DNA from: Pseudomonas sp. GV071 | GTDB lineage: Bacteria > Pseudomonadota > Gammaproteobacteria > Pseudomonadales > Pseudomonadaceae | Direction of reading: 5' to 3' | DNA: 64,000 nt | Assembly: GCF_003050835.1 (NCBI RefSeq) | Contig: NZ_QAOJ01000004.1 | Span: forward strand, 328,426 to 392,425 | In this document: in pieces, positions 10,582-18,685 of the stretch | Layout of the letters: every line of letters begins with the position of its first letter | Position numbering within the stretch: position 1 is the stretch's first letter | Notes under the pieces: generated by a model | What the model saw: only the letters and a program-made list of their open reading frames with translations | Database searches by the model: none | Told to the model about the DNA's origin: nothing | Made by a program: the position numbers and the translations under genes

Positions 10582-10611
10582 AAGCCCCGAGCGACAAATC
10601 GCTCAGGGCTT
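10582..10611 (-). terminator. Rho-independent terminator of piuA
   Basis: Read on the minus strand, aagccctgagcga ... tcgctcggggctt forms a strong stem followed by TTTTTT. It lies about 70 bp after the piuA stop and before piuB, so piuB probably has its own promoter in the 10440-10580 stretch. Confidence 0.85.
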
Positions 10612-10682
10612 GCGCAGCGGCGGATGCAACGCCGCTGGTTTTTGCTTGGTCAAACACACCCTACAAGGGCAGCGCGCGCGAA

Positions 10683-12935
10683 TCAGAAGTGGAAGTTGGT
10701 GCTGAGCAGCGCCGTACGCCCGGCCGCCACGTGAGCCATGTGCGTCGAGTACACCTGATCGTAATAACGCTCGTCGGTCAGGTTCTGCACGTTCAATTGC
10801 AGGTCGAGGTTCTTGCTCACCACGTACTTGGCCATGGCGTCGTAGCGCCAGTAGTCCGGCACTTCTACGGTGTTGGCGGTGTTACCGAAGCGCGAGTCGA
10901 CGTAGTACGCGCCAGCGCCCAGGGTCAGCTGTGGCAGCACCTGGTAAGTGGTCCAGAAGCTGGCGCTGTTCTCCGGCACGCTGGGGATATCGTTGCCGTC
11001 ATACAGACCGTCGACATAACGCGCCGGAGCACCGGACGCGGCCACGTTCACCGTACCGCTCTTGGTCAGCTCACCGTGCAGGTAGGTGTAGTTGGCGAAC
11101 ACCTGCCATTTGTTGGTGATCTTGCCGCTGGCGCCCAGCTCGAAACCGTCAACACGGGTTTCGCCGATGTTCTGGGTCAGACCATCTTCGTCGGTGACGC
11201 GCGCATTGGTTTTTTCGGTACGGAACACCGCGGCGTTCAGGCCCAAGCGCTCGTCGAAGAAGTCCCACTTGGTGCCCACTTCGTAGTTGCGGTTGCGTTC
11301 CGGTTCCAGCGCCTGGGTACCCACGGCAATGCCATCGGCCCCTTCCCCACTGGTTTCGCCCACTGGGTTGCTGGAGGTCGACCAGGCCACGTAGACGCTA
11401 CCGTTGGGCAGCGGGTTGAACACCAGGCCCAATTGGTAGTTCCAGAAGTGCGAATTGTTTTCGTAGTCGAAAGCGCCGCTGACGTTGTTGGTGCCACGGG
11501 TCACGCTGAGGCCCTGGGACTCGGTCTGGTAGTCGTCGTAACGCAGGCCGGCGTTCAGCGACCACTGCTCGTTGAACTTCAGGGTGTCGAACACATACGC
11601 CGACAGGGTCTTGCTGTCGGTATCGGTGTACGCCTTGCTGTCGGCAATGGTGCCGGTGAAGGTGTCGTTGTAGTTCGGGTCTGCCAGGCTGGTGCAGTCG
11701 TGGGAGTTCAGGGTGGCGGCGTTGCAGGTGTTGCCGGCCGCCCCTTGGGTGACAAAGTAGCCGCGGTTATGCACGCCTTCCTTGCTGAACTCGACGCCGG
11801 TATTGAGCGAGTGCTCGATAAAGCCGGTGTTGAAACGCGCGCTCAGGTCGGTCTGGTTGATCAGCCCTTCGGAGGTCGAATTGCGGCTTTTCGCCGAACG
11901 CGAAACATAGCCGCGGTCGACGTTGCCGCGCGAATCGTCCGGGTTGGTGGCGATGTAGTCGAGGGTGGTGCGCACGATGCGGGACGAGTTCGACAGGGTC
12001 AGGTTGTCGTTCAGGTCGTGCTCGATTTTGAAGGTGCCGGTATCGGTGGTGCTGTCGCGGTAATCGCGCGAGCTGAAACCATAGAACTTGTCCTTGTTGC
12101 CAGCCGGGGTGCGCACTCCATCGGCGCCTACGGTGCTTTGCAACGGGTTGCCGAGGTCCGGAGTGTCTTCACCTTCAACGTGGTAGTAGGAAACCGTGGC
12201 GCGGGTTGGCGTGTTGAAGCCGAAAGTAACGGTGGGTGCCACGCCCCAACGGCTGACATCGGCACCGGCGCGGCCGGCGACATTGGCGTCGTGCTGCATC
12301 AGGTTGATACGCGCGGCGATGTTGTCGGTGAGTACACGGTTGACGTCGAGGGTGTAGCGACGGGTCTGGTCGGAACCGTAGGTGAAGCCGGCGTCAGCGA
12401 AGTCCTGCTGCTTGGCGCTCTTGCTGATCAGGTTGAGGCTACCCCCGGTGGAGCCGGCGCCGGTGAAGGCCGAGCCTGGACCTTTGCTGACTTCAACTTG
12501 CTCGAGGTTGAACACTTCACGGGTTTGCGAGGCCACGTCACGCAGGCCATCGATAAACACATCGCTCTCGGCGTTGAAGCCGCGAATGATCGGGCGATCG
12601 CCCGCCGGGTTGCCACCTTCGCCGGCACCAAAAGTAATGCCCGAGGTGGTACGCAGCGCATCGGCGAGGGACAGGGAACCGGTGTCCTTGATCACCTGGT
12701 CGCTGATCACGGTGACGCTTTTCGGCGTCTCACGCAGCGGCGCGGTGTACTTCTTCGAAGCTGATTCGTCGACCTTGTAGCTATCAGGCTGATCCAGCTC
12801 GCCAACCACTTTGGACGCTTCCAGCGTGACCGCTTCGCTAGCGTGGGCCAAAGGCGTGGCGGACATGGCCATGCCGACAGCGGTGGCCAGCAGGCGTGGT
12901 GAAAAAACAGTCGAATCGGTGGACGTGGCAGACAT
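10683..12935 (-). CDS. piuA: TonB-dependent catecholate siderophore receptor PiuA (Fiu-like)
   Basis: This 750-residue outer-membrane receptor imports ferric catecholate-type siderophores; homologues also admit siderophore-antibiotic conjugates. It has a signal peptide to about residue 33 (ATPLAHA), then a plug domain with the typical RETPKSVTVISDQVI, IIRGFN and VEVSKGPGSAFTG segments. The rest is a 22-strand barrel ending in a C-terminal Phe (TNFHF), as outer-membrane proteins do. A Cys pair (GNTCNAATLNSHDC) sits in an extracellular loop. A GGGAGG ribosome site precedes the ATG. Divergent piuC and adjacent piuB reproduce the PA4513-PA4516 arrangement of PAO1. Iron regulation is likely (candidate Fur site at 12996-13014). 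Confidence 0.92.
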   Translation of the reverse strand: MSATSTDSTVFSPRLLATAVGMAMSATPLAHASEAVTLEASKVVGELDQPDSYKVDESASKKYTAPLRETPKSVTVISDQVIKDTGSLSLADALRTTSGITFGAGEGGNPAGDRPIIRGFNAESDVFIDGLRDVASQTREVFNLEQVEVSKGPGSAFTGAGSTGGSLNLISKSAKQQDFADAGFTYGSDQTRRYTLDVNRVLTDNIAARINLMQHDANVAGRAGADVSRWGVAPTVTFGFNTPTRATVSYYHVEGEDTPDLGNPLQSTVGADGVRTPAGNKDKFYGFSSRDYRDSTTDTGTFKIEHDLNDNLTLSNSSRIVRTTLDYIATNPDDSRGNVDRGYVSRSAKSRNSTSEGLINQTDLSARFNTGFIEHSLNTGVEFSKEGVHNRGYFVTQGAAGNTCNAATLNSHDCTSLADPNYNDTFTGTIADSKAYTDTDSKTLSAYVFDTLKFNEQWSLNAGLRYDDYQTESQGLSVTRGTNNVSGAFDYENNSHFWNYQLGLVFNPLPNGSVYVAWSTSSNPVGETSGEGADGIAVGTQALEPERNRNYEVGTKWDFFDERLGLNAAVFRTEKTNARVTDEDGLTQNIGETRVDGFELGASGKITNKWQVFANYTYLHGELTKSGTVNVAASGAPARYVDGLYDGNDIPSVPENSASFWTTYQVLPQLTLGAGAYYVDSRFGNTANTVEVPDYWRYDAMAKYVVSKNLDLQLNVQNLTDERYYDQVYSTHMAHVAAGRTALLSTNFHF

Positions 12936-12995
12936 GCGATTTCCCTCCCCAGGAATGGCAAAGGCCGCGGAATTTAGAGCAACAGCAACTTGTTA

Positions 12996-13014
12996 GCAAT
13001 TGTTAATAATTCGC
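12996..13014 (-). promoter_or_regulatory. Candidate Fur box for piuA
   Basis: On the minus strand gcgaattattaacaattgc matches the 19-bp Fur consensus GATAATGATAATCATTATC at 11 positions by eye. It lies about 60 bp upstream of the piuA start in an AT-rich divergent promoter region. The fit is moderate. Confidence 0.5.
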
Positions 13015-13105
13015 ATGTAACAATATTTACAAAACCCTTACACTTCCAAAAAAATCGCTAAAACGCCCGTACCATAAGGGTTTAAAGCGGTTGCAAGCAC
13101 CCTAA

Positions 13106-13124
13106 GCAACGAATTATCATTTGC
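13106..13124 (+). promoter_or_regulatory. Candidate Fur box for piuC
   Basis: gcaacgaattatcatttgc, read on the other strand, matches the Fur consensus at 12 of 19 positions, with an intact central AATGATAAT. It lies about 30 bp upstream of the piuC start. Together with the site at 12996-13014 it suggests that the divergent piuA/piuC promoters are both controlled by iron. Confidence 0.65.
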
Positions 13125-13154
13125 GACTAATTTTCAAATACACACGGTTTGGCC

Positions 13155-13835
13155 ATGCTTCTGCACATTCCTGGCGTTTTCAACCGCGACGAAGTCAGGC
13201 AAATTCGCGCCGCCCTCGAGCAGGCCCAATGGGCCGACGGCAAGGTCACCGCTGGCTATCAATCGGCCAAAGCCAAACACAACCTGCAGTTGCCCGAAGA
13301 CCACCCGTTGGTCCGTGAAATCAGCACCGAAATGCTCACGCGCTTGTGGCAAAACCCGCTGTTCATGTCCGCAGCATTGCCGCACAAAGTCTTTCCGCCG
13401 TTGTTCAACTGCTACACCGGCGGCGGCTCATTCGACTTCCACATCGACAACGCCATTCGCCAGGTGAAAAACAGCGCCGAGCGGGTGCGCACCGACCTGT
13501 CCGCCACCCTGTTCTTCAGTGATCCCGACGAATACGACGGCGGCGAACTGGTGATTCAGGACACCTTTGGCAACCAGCGGGTGAAACTGCCGGCCGGCGA
13601 CATGGTGCTATACCCCGGCACCAGCCTGCACAAGGTGGAAGCGGTCACCCGTGGCGCCCGTTTTGCGTCCTTCTTCTGGACCCAGAGCCTGGTGCGCGAG
13701 GACAGCCAACGCGCACTGCTATTCGAGATGGACCAAGCCATTCAGCACCTCACCCGCGACGTGCCGGAGCACCCTGCCCTGCTGCAGCTGACCGGCAACT
13801 ACCACAACCTGCTGCGTCGCTGGGCGGATGTCTGA
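13155..13835 (+). CDS. piuC: Fe(II)/2-oxoglutarate-dependent dioxygenase PiuC (PKHD-type hydroxylase)
   Basis: This 226-residue cytoplasmic iron(II)/2-oxoglutarate oxygenase is encoded beside the siderophore receptor; its substrate is unknown. The iron ligands are visible as His96-x-Asp98 (FDFHIDN) and His159 (TSLHKVEAV), and Arg169 is the likely 2-oxoglutarate anchor. The frame opens with a TTG at 13149, but ATG 13155 gives the family N-terminus MLLHIPGVF. The gene overlaps the next one by 8 nt. Divergence from piuA and the Fur site suggest induction by iron limitation, notable for an enzyme that itself needs iron. Confidence 0.92.
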   Translation: MLLHIPGVFNRDEVRQIRAALEQAQWADGKVTAGYQSAKAKHNLQLPEDHPLVREISTEMLTRLWQNPLFMSAALPHKVFPPLFNCYTGGGSFDFHIDNAIRQVKNSAERVRTDLSATLFFSDPDEYDGGELVIQDTFGNQRVKLPAGDMVLYPGTSLHKVEAVTRGARFASFFWTQSLVREDSQRALLFEMDQAIQHLTRDVPEHPALLQLTGNYHNLLRRWADV

Positions 13836-14625
13836 GGTGACCAAGGCCCTGCTGCGCCGCGAGCAACAGCTGACCGGCGACGACCTTGCCACGCTGCTCG
13901 AAGGCGACCCTGGCCAAGCCGCCCACGCCATTCTCAATGCAGCCAGAGAGGGCGTGCTGGAGGCCCAAACGATGCTCGGCCAGCTCCTGCTCGAAGGCCG
14001 CGGCATTCAGCGCGACCCGGCATTGGCCCGCACCTGGTTCCAGATCGCCGCCCGCCAGGGCCACGCCATGGCCCACAACATGCTCGGGCGCTGCCTGGAC
14101 CAGGGCTGGGGTGGCGAGGCCAACATCGAGCAGGCCGCCGAGCACTATCGCCAGGCCGCCGACAGCGGTTCGGATTGGGGCCAGTACAACCTGGCCAACC
14201 TGCTTGCCACCGGCCGTGGCGTGCCACGCGATCCACCGCGAGCCTTCACCCTGTACGTTCGCGCGGCCGAACAGGGGCACGCCAAGTCGATGAACCTGGT
14301 GGGACGTTTCTACGAAGAAGGCCAGGTGGTGCTGCGCGACCTGCCGCTGGCCCATGACTGGTACCGCCGCTCAGCCGAGGCCGGTGATTTCCGCGGGCAA
14401 TTCAGCCATGCCGCCGTACTGGCCGAGCAAGGGCAGGTGGAAGTAGCCCTGAGCTGGCTGCAACAGGCCTTGCAGCTGGGCAACCTGAACTTCCTGCGGG
14501 TAGCCCGTGAGTCGCTGCTGCAAGCGCCCCATAGCGCGATTAGGGCCCAGGCCCGCGAGTACTTCCGCCGCGCGGCTGAACTGGGCGAGGACAGTGACCG
14601 CGAGCGCTATGCCAGCGTTATCTGA
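13828..14625 (+). CDS. Sel1-like repeat protein
   Basis: This 265-residue soluble protein has four or more Sel1/TPR-type repeats between residues about 45 and 220. They are recognisable by A..LG..L..G.G...D...A..W...AA..G units, for example [19 protein letters not shown] and [19 protein letters not shown]. Such repeats form helical scaffolds for protein contacts. No signal peptide is seen. The start overlaps the end of piuC, so the two are translationally coupled; the same pair occurs as PA4515-PA4516. The specific role is unknown. Confidence 0.88.
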   Translation: MSEVTKALLRREQQLTGDDLATLLEGDPGQAAHAILNAAREGVLEAQTMLGQLLLEGRGIQRDPALARTWFQIAARQGHAMAHNMLGRCLDQGWGGEANIEQAAEHYRQAADSGSDWGQYNLANLLATGRGVPRDPPRAFTLYVRAAEQGHAKSMNLVGRFYEEGQVVLRDLPLAHDWYRRSAEAGDFRGQFSHAAVLAEQGQVEVALSWLQQALQLGNLNFLRVARESLLQAPHSAIRAQAREYFRRAAELGEDSDRERYASVI

Positions 14626-14630
14626 CCATT

Positions 14631-14660
14631 AAAAAAGGCTGCCCATGGGCAGCCTTTTTT
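14631..14660. terminator. Bidirectional terminator between the Sel1 gene and zapE
   Basis: aaaaaaggctgcccatgggc followed by agcctttttt is a fully symmetric hairpin with a T-run on both strands. It can therefore end both convergent transcripts. Confidence 0.92.
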
Positions 14661-14673
14661 AATGGCGAAACCG

Positions 14674-15768
14674 TTACGGCTTGTGCGCCCGCGAAAGAAA
14701 TTCGTGGGACTGCATTTCCAGCAAACGGCTGAGGGTGCGTTGAAACTCGAAGTTCAGACGGCCACCGGTGTACAGGTCTTTCAGCTCTACCGCTGCCGAG
14801 ATGATCAGCTTGACGTTGCGGTCGTAGAACTCGTCCACCAGGTTGATGAAGCGGCGCGCCAGGTCGTCTTCGTTGACGCCCATCTGCTCGACGTTGGAGA
14901 TCAGGACGGCGTGGAAAATCTTCGCCAGCTCGATGTAGTCGTTCTGGCTGCGCGGGCCATCGCACAGCTCGCGGAATTCGAACCAGGCCACGTCGTCGCA
15001 AACCTTGCGCGCGGTAATGCCACGGTTCTCGATCATCAGCACTTCGTTGACCTGCGCTTGCACGCAGTCGGGTACCAGGCTGACAAAGCTCTTGTTCAGG
15101 CTGACTTCCGCGCCTTCGTTGAGCGGCCAGTAGTACAGCTCGGCTTGCTCCAGCGCACGCAGGCGGTAGTCGACGCCGCTGTCGACGTTGACGATGGTGG
15201 TGTGCTGCTTGAGCAGTTCGATGGCCGGCAAGAAGCGCGCACGTTGCAGGCCGTCTTTGTACAGGCCATCCGGCACGATGTTGGAGGTGGACACCAGGCT
15301 GACGCCGTTCTTGAACAGCTCTTCCAGCAAGGTGGCCAGAATCATCGCGTCGGTAATGTCGGAGACGAAAAATTCGTCGAAGCAGATCACCCGGGTTTCG
15401 GCCGCATACCGCTTGGCAATGGCTTGCAGCGGGTTCTTCTCGCCGCTGAGGGTGGTCAGGTCTTCGTGCACACGCTTCATGAAACGGTGGAAGTGGGTGC
15501 GGGTCTTTTCCTTGAACGGCAGCGCTTCGAAGAAGGTGTCGACCAGATAGGTCTTGCCGCGGCCCACCCCACCCCAGAAGTACAGGCCCTTGACCGGGTC
15601 CTGGTTCTTTTTGCCCAGCAGCTTGCCGAACAGGCCGGGCTTGTTGTCACCGGCGGCGATCAGGTCGTCGTAGAGGCGCTGCAGATGGCGCACCGCAGTT
15701 TCCTGCGCGGCGTCATGGAAGAAGTCGGGACGTTTGAGGTCCGCCTGGTATCGCTCGAGGGGCGTCAT
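14674..15768 (-). CDS. zapE: Cell division ATPase ZapE (AFG1 family)
   Basis: This 364-residue AAA-type ATPase of the AFG1/ZapE family associates with the FtsZ ring in E. coli and is needed under stress and for division at high temperature. Walker A is GGVGRGKT near residue 66 and Walker B is VICFDEFFVSD near residue 134. The length matches the bacterial family. The downstream side is closed by the shared terminator. The gap to trpS upstream is 231 bp, so it is probably transcribed on its own. Confidence 0.93.
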   Translation of the reverse strand: MTPLERYQADLKRPDFFHDAAQETAVRHLQRLYDDLIAAGDNKPGLFGKLLGKKNQDPVKGLYFWGGVGRGKTYLVDTFFEALPFKEKTRTHFHRFMKRVHEDLTTLSGEKNPLQAIAKRYAAETRVICFDEFFVSDITDAMILATLLEELFKNGVSLVSTSNIVPDGLYKDGLQRARFLPAIELLKQHTTIVNVDSGVDYRLRALEQAELYYWPLNEGAEVSLNKSFVSLVPDCVQAQVNEVLMIENRGITARKVCDDVAWFEFRELCDGPRSQNDYIELAKIFHAVLISNVEQMGVNEDDLARRFINLVDEFYDRNVKLIISAAVELKDLYTGGRLNFEFQRTLSRLLEMQSHEFLSRAHKP

Positions 15769-15923
15769 CGCGTAATGCTCTCAACTATTTACTAGCTCGC
15801 GACCGGCCAGTACTGGGCTTCGCGAGGCAGGTGATGGGCAGGTAACGAGTAAACAGTACCCAGGGTTTGCGTCTTGCCGAGGCGCTGCTGAACGCGCGTG
15901 GAGGGTCTGGACGCCCTAGACAG

Positions 15924-15959
15924 CAAAAACGGGGTCGTCACTTTAGCGGCGACCCCGTT
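15924..15959 (-). terminator. Rho-independent terminator of trpS
   Basis: On the minus strand aacggggtcg ... cgaccccgtt forms a stem followed by TTTTTGCTG, about 40 nt after the trpS stop codon. Confidence 0.85.
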
Positions 15960-15999
15960 GCTTGGCAATCGGCCAGCCATGCCGGCTGGCGATCCGGTA

Positions 16000-17349
16000 T
16001 TACTCGGGCTGCGGCGCCAGGGCGTCGCGCAACTGGCTGACGGCCTGCTCGCAGGCGGCGGCATCGGCAAACTGCGGGCTTGCGCCAACAGCTTCGTCGT
16101 CCAGCCAGACGGCAAACGCGTTGCCGTCAACCCGCACGTCGAGCGGGCTGCCGTCCTGCAAACGTTTGCTCACCTGGCCAGCGGTTTTGCCGTCGGCGAA
16201 GTTTTTCGACAGCAGCAATTGCTCGCCATCCGCGGCCAACAGGCGGAAACGGAAGCTGCCGTCGTCTTCACGGAAGCTGACGAAACGCGCGCCTTTGGCG
16301 GCTTTTTTCTTGGTGTTCTGGGTGCTTTGCAGGTCGCTGCGGAACGAGCGCAGGCCCACCGCTTCACGCAGTTCGCCCAAGAACGGAGTGGCGATCTTGC
16401 GCGCCTTGGCGGCGCCGGCCAGCAGAATGTCTTCCAGGTCGGCCGGGCGTTCGATCAGCGCGTTATAGCGCTCACGGGCCTCACCCAGTTCGTTGTCGAG
16501 CAACTCGAACAGGCGCTGCTTGGCTTCGCCCCAGGCCAGACCGCCCAGCAGATCAGCGCGGAACTCGGCTTGCTGGGCAGCAGTGGAGAACGCTTGGTAG
16601 AGGGTGAACAGGTGCGAGTTGTCCGGGTCTTTGGCTTCGCCCGGGGCCCGCGAGTCGGTGACGATGGAGGACACCGCCGCCTTCAATTGCTTGGCGCTGC
16701 CGAACAGGGGAATGGTGTTGTCGTAGCTTTTCGACATCTTGCGGCCATCCAGGCCCGGCAAGGTGGCGACGCTTTCTTCGATCAATGCCTGCGGCATCAC
16801 AAAGAACTCTTTGCCCTTGCCGAACAGGTGGTTGAAACGCTGACCGATGTCGCGGGCCATTTCCACGTGCTGGATCTGGTCGCGGCCGACTGGCACCTGG
16901 TGGGCATTGAACATCAGGATGTCGGCGGCCATCAGCACCGGGTAGCTGAACAGGCCCATGGTGATGCCGGCGTCCGGGTCTTCGCCCTGCTCGACGTTTT
17001 TATCCACAGACGCTTTATAGGCGTGGGCGCGATTGAGCAGGCCCTTGGCGGCGACGCAGGTGAGCAGCCAGGTGAGCTCGGTGATTTCCGGGATGTCGGA
17101 CTGGCGGTAGAAGGTTACGCGGTCGGTATCCAGACCGGAGGCCAGCCAGGTGGCGGCAATTTCCAGACGCGAGCGCTGAATGCGCAACGGCTCATCGCAT
17201 TTGATCAAGGCGTGGTAGTCGGCCAGAAAGTAGAACGAGTCGGCGTCGGCGGCGCGGCTGGCAACGATGGCCGGGCGGATGGCGCCGGCGTAGTTGCCCA
17301 AGTGCGGGGTGCCGGTGGTGGTGATACCGGTGAGGATACGAGTGGTCAT
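16000..17349 (-). CDS. trpS: Tryptophanyl-tRNA synthetase with C-terminal extension
   Basis: This 449-residue enzyme charges tRNA-Trp with tryptophan. The class I signatures are TGTPHLGNY (HIGH equivalent, residues 12-20) and [11 protein letters not shown] (KMSKS). Ordinary bacterial TrpS proteins have about 330-350 residues; this one carries roughly 100 extra residues. The extension looks like two tandem YegP/DUF1508-like units, at about 357-395 ([19 protein letters not shown]) and 403-440 ([17 protein letters not shown]). Long TrpS forms are known in Pseudomonas, so this is not a fusion artefact. The downstream hairpin ends the transcript. Confidence 0.95.
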   Translation of the reverse strand: MTTRILTGITTTGTPHLGNYAGAIRPAIVASRAADADSFYFLADYHALIKCDEPLRIQRSRLEIAATWLASGLDTDRVTFYRQSDIPEITELTWLLTCVAAKGLLNRAHAYKASVDKNVEQGEDPDAGITMGLFSYPVLMAADILMFNAHQVPVGRDQIQHVEMARDIGQRFNHLFGKGKEFFVMPQALIEESVATLPGLDGRKMSKSYDNTIPLFGSAKQLKAAVSSIVTDSRAPGEAKDPDNSHLFTLYQAFSTAAQQAEFRADLLGGLAWGEAKQRLFELLDNELGEARERYNALIERPADLEDILLAGAAKARKIATPFLGELREAVGLRSFRSDLQSTQNTKKKAAKGARFVSFREDDGSFRFRLLAADGEQLLLSKNFADGKTAGQVSKRLQDGSPLDVRVDGNAFAVWLDDEAVGASPQFADAAACEQAVSQLRDALAPQPE

Positions 17350-17366
17350 GGCGTTCGCTTATTCGG

Positions 17367-18002
17367 TCAGTTCGACAGGCGCGGCAGCAGCAGGTCTTTG
17401 AGCTCTGTGAGCTTGCCGTGAAAAAAGTGCCCGCATTCTGCCACTTTCAGCAGCTCGTGGGCACGTCCGAGGTGGGCGGACCAGGCGAAAACCGTGTCGG
17501 CGGCGATCACTTCATCGTCCTCGGGCTGAATCAGGGTCAGGGCGCCGTGCAGGGCAATCGGTGTGTTTTCGTTCAAGCGGCTGACCGCCGGGGCGACCAT
17601 AAACAGCCGCTCGATCTCCACGCCTTGCGCTTCCAGGCGACCGCTGAGGCTGGCGGCGACAAAACCACCGAAGGAAAAACCGAACAGGTTCAACGGCAGG
17701 TCTGGCTTTTGCGCCAGCAGCCAGTTGGCTACGGCTTCGGCGTCGTCCACTTCACCGCTGACCATTTCGCTGGCGCCCTCACTGGCACCGACGCCGCGGT
17801 AGTTGAACCGCAAGGTGGCGAAGCCGGCGTCGCGCGCCGTGCGTTGCAAGGTCGACACCACTTTGTTGAGCATGGTGCCGCCCTGCACCGGGTTCGGGTG
17901 GCAGATCAACGCCAGGCCGCGTGCCTCGGGCAGGTCCAGGTAAAGGGCTTCGAGTTGGCCGGTAGGCCCATCAATGAACAAGGAGACTTCGCGAGCTGAC
18001 AA
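17367..18002 (-). CDS. Small alpha/beta hydrolase, TTG start
   Basis: This 211-residue cytoplasmic alpha/beta hydrolase of unknown substrate has an HPNPVQGGTM segment (oxyanion-hole side), a FNYRGVGAS segment, a nucleophile elbow GFSFGG, and a late His in CGHFFHGKL that completes a Ser-Asp-His triad. The best start is TTG at 18002, supported by a GGAG site 7 nt upstream. No signal peptide is seen. It lies 17 nt upstream of trpS on the same strand, as with PA4440 beside PA4439, so the two may be cotranscribed. Confidence 0.88.
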   Translation of the reverse strand: MSAREVSLFIDGPTGQLEALYLDLPEARGLALICHPNPVQGGTMLNKVVSTLQRTARDAGFATLRFNYRGVGASEGASEMVSGEVDDAEAVANWLLAQKPDLPLNLFGFSFGGFVAASLSGRLEAQGVEIERLFMVAPAVSRLNENTPIALHGALTLIQPEDDEVIAADTVFAWSAHLGRAHELLKVAECGHFFHGKLTELKDLLLPRLSN

Positions 18003-18158
18003 CGGGGAACTCCGTGACCCGGCAAGGGGTCGACACGTCTTGGATAAGATCTTGCGAGCGCCGCACTGCCGACACTCGCCCTTAGAGGCTGCGCCGCGCT
18101 ATACAGCGCCGGTATGAGCCGTTAACGTAAAGCAAAGCCGTTTATAGAGGAAGGACTC

Positions 18159-18617
18159 GTGGAACAGACGCTATTGGCCTGGTTACTCCCGGCACTCGCC
18201 CTGCTCGCTGGCATCACCATCGGTTTTCTGGTGGCCCGCCTGGTTCCAAGCGCCGCACCGAGCCGCACACAACGGCAACTGGACGAAATCCAGGAACGCT
18301 TCGACAGCTACCAGAGCGAAGTGGTCACCCACTTCAACACCACCGCCAGCCTGGTGAAAAAGCTCACCCAGAGCTACCAGGAAGTACAGGAGCACCTTTC
18401 CGAAGGCGCCAACCGCCTGGCCCTCGACGAACTCACCCGCCAGCGTCTGCTGGCCGCATTGCATGATGAAAAACCGGGCAGCCGCGAGCGTTTGACGCCG
18501 CCGCGCGACTCCGAAGTCCCCCGCGATTACGCGCCAAAAAGCGCCGATGCGCCGGGGATGCTGGATGCCACCTTCGGTTTGAAGAAGCCGCCGGTAAGCG
18601 ACACCTCGCCGCGTTAA
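18159..18617 (+). CDS. zapG: YhcB/ZapG-type DUF1043 inner-membrane protein
   Basis: This 152-residue protein has a single N-terminal membrane helix (LLAWLLPALALLAGITIGFL), then a coiled-coil stretch to about residue 110 and a polar, probably disordered tail. This is the layout of E. coli YhcB (ZapG), a divisome-associated protein that affects envelope growth. A GGAAGGA site lies upstream. It is divergent from the hydrolase/trpS unit and convergent with cysNC. Confidence 0.87.
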   Translation: MEQTLLAWLLPALALLAGITIGFLVARLVPSAAPSRTQRQLDEIQERFDSYQSEVVTHFNTTASLVKKLTQSYQEVQEHLSEGANRLALDELTRQRLLAALHDEKPGSRERLTPPRDSEVPRDYAPKSADAPGMLDATFGLKKPPVSDTSPR

Positions 18618-18624
18618 ATCGCCG

Positions 18625-18662
18625 CCAATAAAAAGCCCCGCAGATGCGGGGCTTTTTATTGG
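18625..18662. terminator. Bidirectional terminator between zapG and cysNC
   Basis: ccaataaaaagccccgc and its exact complement form a stem of about 18 bp around a 2-nt centre, with T-rich ends on both strands. It serves both converging transcripts. Confidence 0.93.
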
Positions 18663-18685
18663 TCGAACGGCGATCAAACCGCGGG

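Noticed and set aside
10500..12764. A 754-codon open frame opposite piuA
   Set aside because: It is a mirror frame of a high-GC gene: the protein is Val/Gly-rich and low in structure, has no ribosome site, and piuA on the other strand is unmistakable.
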